Shown: piece by piece, positions 11,818 to 16,289 of the stretch
Layout: the number at the start of each line of letters is the position of its first letter
How positions within the stretch are numbered: position 1 is the first letter of the stretch
From: Solirubrobacteraceae bacterium
GTDB lineage: Bacteria > Actinomycetota > Thermoleophilia > Solirubrobacterales > Solirubrobacteraceae
Reading direction: 5' to 3'
Length of the DNA stretch: 16,289 bases
NCBI GenBank assembly: GCA_030038955.1
Contig: JASHQV010000152.1
Coordinates: 1 to 16,289, forward strand
The notes under the pieces: model-generated
What the model saw: only the letters and a program-made list of their open reading frames with translations
Database searches by the model: none
What the model was told of the DNA's origin: nothing
Program-made: the position numbers and the translations under genes

Positions 11818-13098
11818 GGCGGCCCGCGCGCCGGCGCGCAGCCCCGATTCGATCGCGCCGTCGATGAATCCGGCCCAGCCGTTGGCGAGGTCGGCGCCGG
11901 CCAGCAGGATGCGGCCGTCGACGCGATTCATCGCGGCGTGGCAGTGCTCGTACCAGCCAGGCCGGTGAATCGCCCAGGTGCCGCGCGAGTACTCGTCGTC
12001 GAGCCAGTCGTGGGCGGTCGCGTCGACCAGCTCGTAGCCGGGCAGGATCGCGTGCAGCGCTCGGGCAACCTGCGGCAGGTCGCCGGCGTCGCACCTCGCG
12101 GCGTCGAGACCGAAGCCGATCATCTGTTGCATGCTGCCGTCGACCAGCTCGTCGGTGCCGAGATAGCCGAACTCGTGCCCACGCTGGATCACGTTGGCGG
12201 TCGTGTGATCGCCGCGTACCTCCAGCATCAGCTTGATCCCGCGGCTGGCCTGTCCAAGCGCGACCGCGCGTTGCTTATCCTCGGCCAGCGGTGGATCGAA
12301 CTCGATCGCGCCGAGCGTGTTCAGCGGCACCGCCACGATCGCGACGGCCGCGCCGAACGTCCGGCCATCATGCGTGGTCACCTCGACGCCGCCGTCACGC
12401 TGCGAGATCGCCGCCACCGGCGACTGCAGCATCCACTCGACCGGGGCGGCGGCGGCGATCGCCCGCAGCAGCGCACCGGTGCCGCCGACGATCGTGACCC
12501 GGCCGCCGGTCTCCTGGGTCAGCGCGAGGCTGTAGCCCGACAGCGCGTGCCAGCGCAGTACGGCCACCGCACCCGCGTCGGTCAGCGGCGCGTGCGCCAG
12601 CGACTCGAGCTCCGCCGCCAGCACCCACCGCTCCTCCTCGTCCAGCTCCAGCTCGTCCATGCGCTCGGCGATCGTGATCCGGTCGAAGTGCGTCAGCTCG
12701 CCGATCGCGCTCAGCGGCGCGTGCGGTTGCGGCAGCGCGGTCCGGACTCCATCGACGAACTTGTCCCAGCCGCGCTTGGTGATCGCGTCGCGTTCGGCGG
12801 GCGTGCCCCACCGCAGCTCGCCGTCGACATGCCAGCCGGCGCGCTGTACGTCCCGGCTGATCGCGACCTCGAGCCCGGCGCGGGTGATCTCCGAGAACGT
12901 GTGTGGCTGATGCCAGTGCACCCACTCGCCGCCGTATTCGATCGCCCGTCCGTGCCAGTCGGCCGTCCACGTGCGCCCGCCGAGCCGATCGCGCGCCTCG
13001 AGCACCAGCGCCCGCCGTCCGCGCAGCGCACACTCGCGCGCCGCGGTCACCCCCGCGAAGCCGCCACCAACGACGATCACGTCACACCGCTCAGCCAT
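11803..13098 (-). CDS. FAD-dependent amine oxidase (flavin monoamine oxidase family)
   Basis: The 431-residue product has the Rossmann FAD motif VIVVGGGFAGVTAA (7-20), followed by LEARDRLGGRTWT (33-45) and EYGGEWVHWHQPH (54-66), all typical of flavin amine oxidases. Lys289 in GIKLMLEV fits the conserved Lys near flavin N5. The C-terminal FAD-contact region reads GRILLAGADLANGWAGFIDGAIESG-like (395-419), where many members have G-E-H/D-T; the order of motifs is normal. Such enzymes oxidise primary or secondary amines to imines with O2 or another acceptor. The ATG at 13096-13098 overlaps the stop of the acyl-CoA synthetase gene (TGATG), so the genes form one operon. The substrate cannot be read from the sequence. 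It could act on an amine left by the demethylation pathway next door. Confidence 0.88.
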   Translation of the reverse strand: MAERCDVIVVGGGFAGVTAARECALRGRRALVLEARDRLGGRTWTADWHGRAIEYGGEWVHWHQPHTFSEITRAGLEVAISRDVQRAGWHVDGELRWGTPAERDAITKRGWDKFVDGVRTALPQPHAPLSAIGELTHFDRITIAERMDELELDEEERWVLAAELESLAHAPLTDAGAVAVLRWHALSGYSLALTQETGGRVTIVGGTGALLRAIAAAAPVEWMLQSPVAAISQRDGGVEVTTHDGRTFGAAVAIVAVPLNTLGAIEFDPPLAEDKQRAVALGQASRGIKLMLEVRGDHTTANVIQRGHEFGYLGTDELVDGSMQQMIGFGLDAARCDAGDLPQVARALHAILPGYELVDATAHDWLDDEYSRGTWAIHRPGWYEHCHAAMNRVDGRILLAGADLANGWAGFIDGAIESGLRAGARAAALSG

Positions 13099-15314
13099 CA
13101 GCTCTGATCCCCCTTGTGCTCTGTCTCACCGTCTGCGCGAACGGCGAGCGTTCGTATCACCGCGTCGACCGCGACCGCGCCGCGGCCCGGCGGGCCGGCC
13201 ACTACTGGGTTGCATTCGATCGTCGCGAGCCGGCGCTGTACCAGCAGCTCGCCGATCCTGACCGCGAGTGTGACGACGGCGTCGATGTCGGCGCCGTCGG
13301 TACCCCGCGCCCCACGCAGCAGTGGCGCTCCGCGCAGCGATCGCAGCGCGCGGTCGACCCGCTCGCGTGTGGCCGGCAGTGGCACCACGGCGACATCGTC
13401 GAGCAGCTCGGTCCAGATCCCACCGAGGCCGAGCACGAGCGCCGGCACGACGCCGTCGTTGCCGGCTGCAACGATCAGCTCCACGCCTGGCGGCGCCATC
13501 CGCTCGGCCAGCAGGTGGCCGTCGTGTCGCTCGGCGAGCGGCGCCAGCCGCCGGTATGCCTCGCGCACCTGCTGCTCGCGTTCGAGCGATAGCGCCACGC
13601 CACCGAGCTCGGACTTGTGCTGGACGGCGGTGGCGCTCAGCTTCAGCGCCAGCGGGCCTCCCAGCTCGGCCAGCGCGGCCACCGCGTCGTCCTCGTCGAC
13701 GACGATCCGACCGGCGGGGACGCTGATGCCCGCCTCGCGCAGCAGCGCCTTGGCGTCGTGCTCGGCCAGCCAGGCCCCATCCCCAACGGGCGTCGGCGAC
13801 TCGATGCAAGTCTGCTCAGCCGGACCGCTCAGCGCCCGCGCAACCGACGCGATCTCACGCAGACGCTGGCCCGCGGCGGCCGGCTCGCGATCGATCGGCA
13901 TCAGCGCCGCCGCGCACCGGATCCCAGTGCGCAATCCGGCAGCGGCCGGCACGCCCGCCTGCGCGAACCCCCAGGCGGCGTCGTCGTCGAGCAGCTCCGG
14001 CAGCGTCGAGGAGACCAGCGTCGGCACCGGACTCGCCGCCGCGCCGACAATGATCCCCTCGCGGACCGCTCGCCACGACTGCTCGGTGGCGCCGTCGAGC
14101 GCGGGCGGCTGATCGTAGAAGACCAGCACCTGCGCAACCGCCGGATCCTCGCCGACGACGCGGACGAGCTCGCCGAGCGCGGCGCTGTCACCCCAGATCA
14201 TCGCGGTGTAGTCGAGCGGGTTGCCGACGGTCGCCGCCGCCGGCAGCAGCTCCGCCAGGCGCGCACGCGTGCTCGGCGCCAGCGCGGGCAGCGCGAGCCC
14301 GAGCGCGGTGGCCTCGTCGGCTCCCTGGGCGGAGTCGCCGCCTGAGCACGTCAGGATCGCCAGCCCATGGGCACTCGTGACTCCTGCGCGGAGAGCTCGC
14401 GGCCGGCGCACAGCGAGTGTCTTCGCCAGCTCGAGCAGCTCATGCAGGTCATCCGCCCAGACGCCGCCGGCCTCGGCGATCAGTTCGCGGAACACGCGCT
14501 GATCGCCGGCCAGGGCGCCGCTGTGACTGGCGGCCGCCCGTGCGCCGGCGGTGGAGCGGCCGACCTTCAGCACGACAACCGGCACGCCGGCGTCGACGCA
14601 CGCCGCCATCCCGTCGCAGAGTGCCGTGTCGCCATCGTCCTCCAGGTACAGCGCGATCGCACCGACGCCGTCCTCGCGCGCGAGCAGCTCAAGGTAGTCG
14701 GCGGCTGCCAGCACCGCCTGGTTGCCACTCGAGACGACCGTGTGAAAGCGCAGCCCGCGGCGGGTGGCGAGCGCGTTGACCGCGACGTTGCCGCTCTGAG
14801 AGATCAGCGCCACCGCTCCGGGCTCACTCGGCGCCAGCGCGTCGCCCCACAGCGCTGTGCGACCGTGCAGTGAGACGATCCCGTTGCAGTTGGGCCCGCA
14901 CACGGGCAGCCCGTGGCGAGCGGCGGCCGCGACGAGCTCGCGCTGCAGGCCGGCACCGGCGGGGGTTTCCGCGAACCCGGCGCTGAACACGACGGCGCCG
15001 CCGCAGCCGCGGGCGCCGGCCTGCTCGATCACGTCCGGCACCGCCGCCGCTGGAATCGCGACGACGACGGCGTCGACCGCCACCGGCAAGTCCGCGACCG
15101 TCGGCACGCAGTCGTGGCCGAGCACCTCGCGCCGGCCCGGGTTAACTCCCCAGACGGCCCCGGGGAAGCCGAGCTTGTCGAGGTTCAGCAGCGTCTCGGC
15201 CGCGTAGCTCCCGGGCCGGTCGGTGGCGCCGACGACGGCGATCGAAGCTGGCCTCACCAGGCGCTCCAGGCCCATCCCCACAGGACGGGCCAGATCTGTC
15301 TCGGTGGCGCTCAA
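13098..15314 (-). CDS. Acyl-CoA synthetase, NDP-forming type (acetate-CoA ligase family, fused alpha-beta)
   Basis: The 738-residue product is a single-chain ADP-forming-type acyl-CoA synthetase. The N-terminal CoA-binding domain has SIAVVGATDRPGSYAAETL (24-42). The succinyl-CoA-ligase-like domain has ALISQSGNVAVNALATRRG (169-187) and ASHSGALAG (262-270), whose His264 is the expected phosphorylated His. An ATP-grasp domain begins near 515 and contains LALKLSATAVQHKSELGGVAL. These enzymes join a carboxylic acid to CoA using ATP, in the cytoplasm. The start appears to be TTG 15312-15314, overlapping the acyl-CoA dehydrogenase stop as TTGA, with GAGG about 11 nt upstream. An ATG 13 codons later is an alternative. 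Context suggests that it activates an acid which the neighbouring dehydrogenase then oxidises. Confidence 0.9.
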   Translation of the reverse strand: MSATETDLARPVGMGLERLVRPASIAVVGATDRPGSYAAETLLNLDKLGFPGAVWGVNPGRREVLGHDCVPTVADLPVAVDAVVVAIPAAAVPDVIEQAGARGCGGAVVFSAGFAETPAGAGLQRELVAAAARHGLPVCGPNCNGIVSLHGRTALWGDALAPSEPGAVALISQSGNVAVNALATRRGLRFHTVVSSGNQAVLAAADYLELLAREDGVGAIALYLEDDGDTALCDGMAACVDAGVPVVVLKVGRSTAGARAAASHSGALAGDQRVFRELIAEAGGVWADDLHELLELAKTLAVRRPRALRAGVTSAHGLAILTCSGGDSAQGADEATALGLALPALAPSTRARLAELLPAAATVGNPLDYTAMIWGDSAALGELVRVVGEDPAVAQVLVFYDQPPALDGATEQSWRAVREGIIVGAAASPVPTLVSSTLPELLDDDAAWGFAQAGVPAAAGLRTGIRCAAALMPIDREPAAAGQRLREIASVARALSGPAEQTCIESPTPVGDGAWLAEHDAKALLREAGISVPAGRIVVDEDDAVAALAELGGPLALKLSATAVQHKSELGGVALSLEREQQVREAYRRLAPLAERHDGHLLAERMAPPGVELIVAAGNDGVVPALVLGLGGIWTELLDDVAVVPLPATRERVDRALRSLRGAPLLRGARGTDGADIDAVVTLAVRIGELLVQRRLATIECNPVVAGPPGRGAVAVDAVIRTLAVRADGETEHKGDQS

Positions 15315-16289
15315 TGGATCGTCGCCTCGACGCCGCGGCGCTCGAGCGCTCGAGCGATGATCAGGCGCTGGATCTCGCTCGTGCCCTCCCAGATGCGGTC
15401 GACGCGGAGCTCGCGCTGGAAGCGCTCGGCCACGTTCGAGCGCAGGTAGCCGCGCCCGCCGAACGCCTGCACCGCCCGGTCGGCGCAGCGTCCGGCCGCC
15501 TCGGAGACGAACAGCTTCGCCATCGACGCCTTCGCGTGGATCAGCTTCGGATTGGCGTTCGAGTCGACCATCTCGCAGACGTGCAGTGCCAGCAGCCGGC
15601 CGAGCGTCGCGTCGGTTGCGGAGTCGGCCAGCGGAAATGAGATCCCCTGGTAGTCGATCAGTCGATGGCCGCCCTGATTGCGGCTGAGCGCCCAGGCGGT
15701 GCTCTCATCGAGCAGCCGCCACATCGCCCCCAGCCCGTGCGTGGCGATCCCGAGTCGCTCCTCGGTGAACCAGCGACGCTGCAGCTCCTCGCCGTTGCCG
15801 ACGCCGCCGATCACGTCGCCTGCGCCAACCTCGACGTCGGAGAAGCGGATCGTCGGATGGCCGTGCGGGTAGTTGTGCGTGAACTTCGGATCGTCGACGT
15901 AGTCGACGCCAGGGGCGCCAGGCTCGATCAGGAACAGCGTCGGCAGCCGCTCCGGACCATCGACGACGTTCGCCATCACGACCAGCACGCGGGCGACGTC
16001 GCCCGAGGTCACGAACCACTTCTCGCCGTTGATTCGCCAGCCCGCGCCGGTCGCCACCGCGGTCGTCGCGATCCCGCCCGGATCCGATCCGGCCTCGGCT
16101 TCGGTGACCGCGTACGCGTCCCCGCCCTCGCCGCGCAAGCCCGGCACGACGTACCGCTGTTGCTGCTCGACCGTCGCCTCCGTCCACACGTTGTAGACGC
16201 TCGGGACGTGCCAGTGCAGGCCGTTCGTGACCCGTCCGAACTGCTCGTTGACGAGGAACCACTCGCGCATCGACCAACCCTGGCCGCCC
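15311..16289 (-). CDS. Acyl-CoA dehydrogenase, N-terminus beyond the window edge
   Basis: About 326 residues are visible. The frame runs to the right edge without a stop, beginning GGQGWSMREWFLVNEQFG, a segment that normally lies about 60-90 residues into acyl-CoA dehydrogenases. An internal ATG at 16268-16270 should therefore not be taken as the start. FAD/substrate motifs are AYAVTEAEAGSDPGG and INGEKWFVTSG, then QAFGGRGYLRSNVAERFQRE and the C-terminal IWEGTSEIQRLIIARALERR. The Glu of WEGT is the usual catalytic base in the MCAD-like branch. It oxidises an acyl-CoA to the enoyl-CoA and gives electrons to ETF. The etfAB pair of the other operon could serve it, though a general ETF elsewhere is equally possible. 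It is coupled to the synthetase gene by a 4-nt overlap. The chain length accepted is unknown. Confidence 0.92.
   Translation of the reverse strand, partial: GGQGWSMREWFLVNEQFGRVTNGLHWHVPSVYNVWTEATVEQQQRYVVPGLRGEGGDAYAVTEAEAGSDPGGIATTAVATGAGWRINGEKWFVTSGDVARVLVVMANVVDGPERLPTLFLIEPGAPGVDYVDDPKFTHNYPHGHPTIRFSDVEVGAGDVIGGVGNGEELQRRWFTEERLGIATHGLGAMWRLLDESTAWALSRNQGGHRLIDYQGISFPLADSATDATLGRLLALHVCEMVDSNANPKLIHAKASMAKLFVSEAAGRCADRAVQAFGGRGYLRSNVAERFQRELRVDRIWEGTSEIQRLIIARALERRGVEATIH

Overview
The window is uniformly G+C-rich. Genes are tightly packed, stop and start codons overlap repeatedly, and many starts are GTG or TTG. This fits a high-GC actinobacterium. The protein style suggests the Thermoleophilia/Solirubrobacterales, but that placement is an inference, because no rRNA or other marker gene is present. 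I see no tRNA, rRNA, CRISPR array, transposase or phage gene.

Layout. (1) At 1-568 (+) there is the tail of an unidentified gene, overlapped by a small acidic protein I do not recognise. (2) At 8847-638 (-) a six-gene operon encodes, in transcription order: a trimethylamine-dehydrogenase (TMADH) family flavoprotein; EtfB; EtfA; a membrane DgcB/HdrD-type iron-sulfur oxidoreductase; a PuuD-like class I glutamine-amidotransferase-fold protein; and a GcvT/DmdA-superfamily folate enzyme. (3) A universal-stress-type protein lies just upstream on the same strand (9517-8942). (4) A divergent control region follows, with a near-consensus promoter whose 17-nt spacer holds a perfect 14-bp palindrome. 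It drives an APC-superfamily permease (9679-11178, +). (5) A small zinc-ribbon membrane protein (-) converges on the permease. (6) A 160-nt nested inverted repeat lies at 11590-11749. (7) A second operon enters from the right edge (-): acyl-CoA dehydrogenase (cut by the window), ADP-forming-type acyl-CoA synthetase, and an FAD amine oxidase.

Working model (inference). The permease imports a methylated amine or related N-compound. The TMADH-like enzyme demethylates it oxidatively, passing electrons to EtfAB and then through the DgcB-like protein to the quinone pool. The GcvT-like protein moves the one-carbon unit to or from tetrahydrofolate. The aromatic bowl and flavin/Fe-S ligands of TMADH are all present. 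However, the catalytic-triad Asp is Asn, the residues known to face ETF differ, and the PuuD-like protein lacks the usual His-x-Glu half of its active site. The real substrate may therefore not be trimethylamine. The second operon adds CoA activation, beta-oxidation-type dehydrogenation and amine oxidation, and could process the remaining carbon skeleton.

The most unusual non-coding features are the 160-nt nested palindrome, the operator-in-promoter, and a 20-bp tandem repeat abutting the ribosome binding site of the TMADH-like gene.
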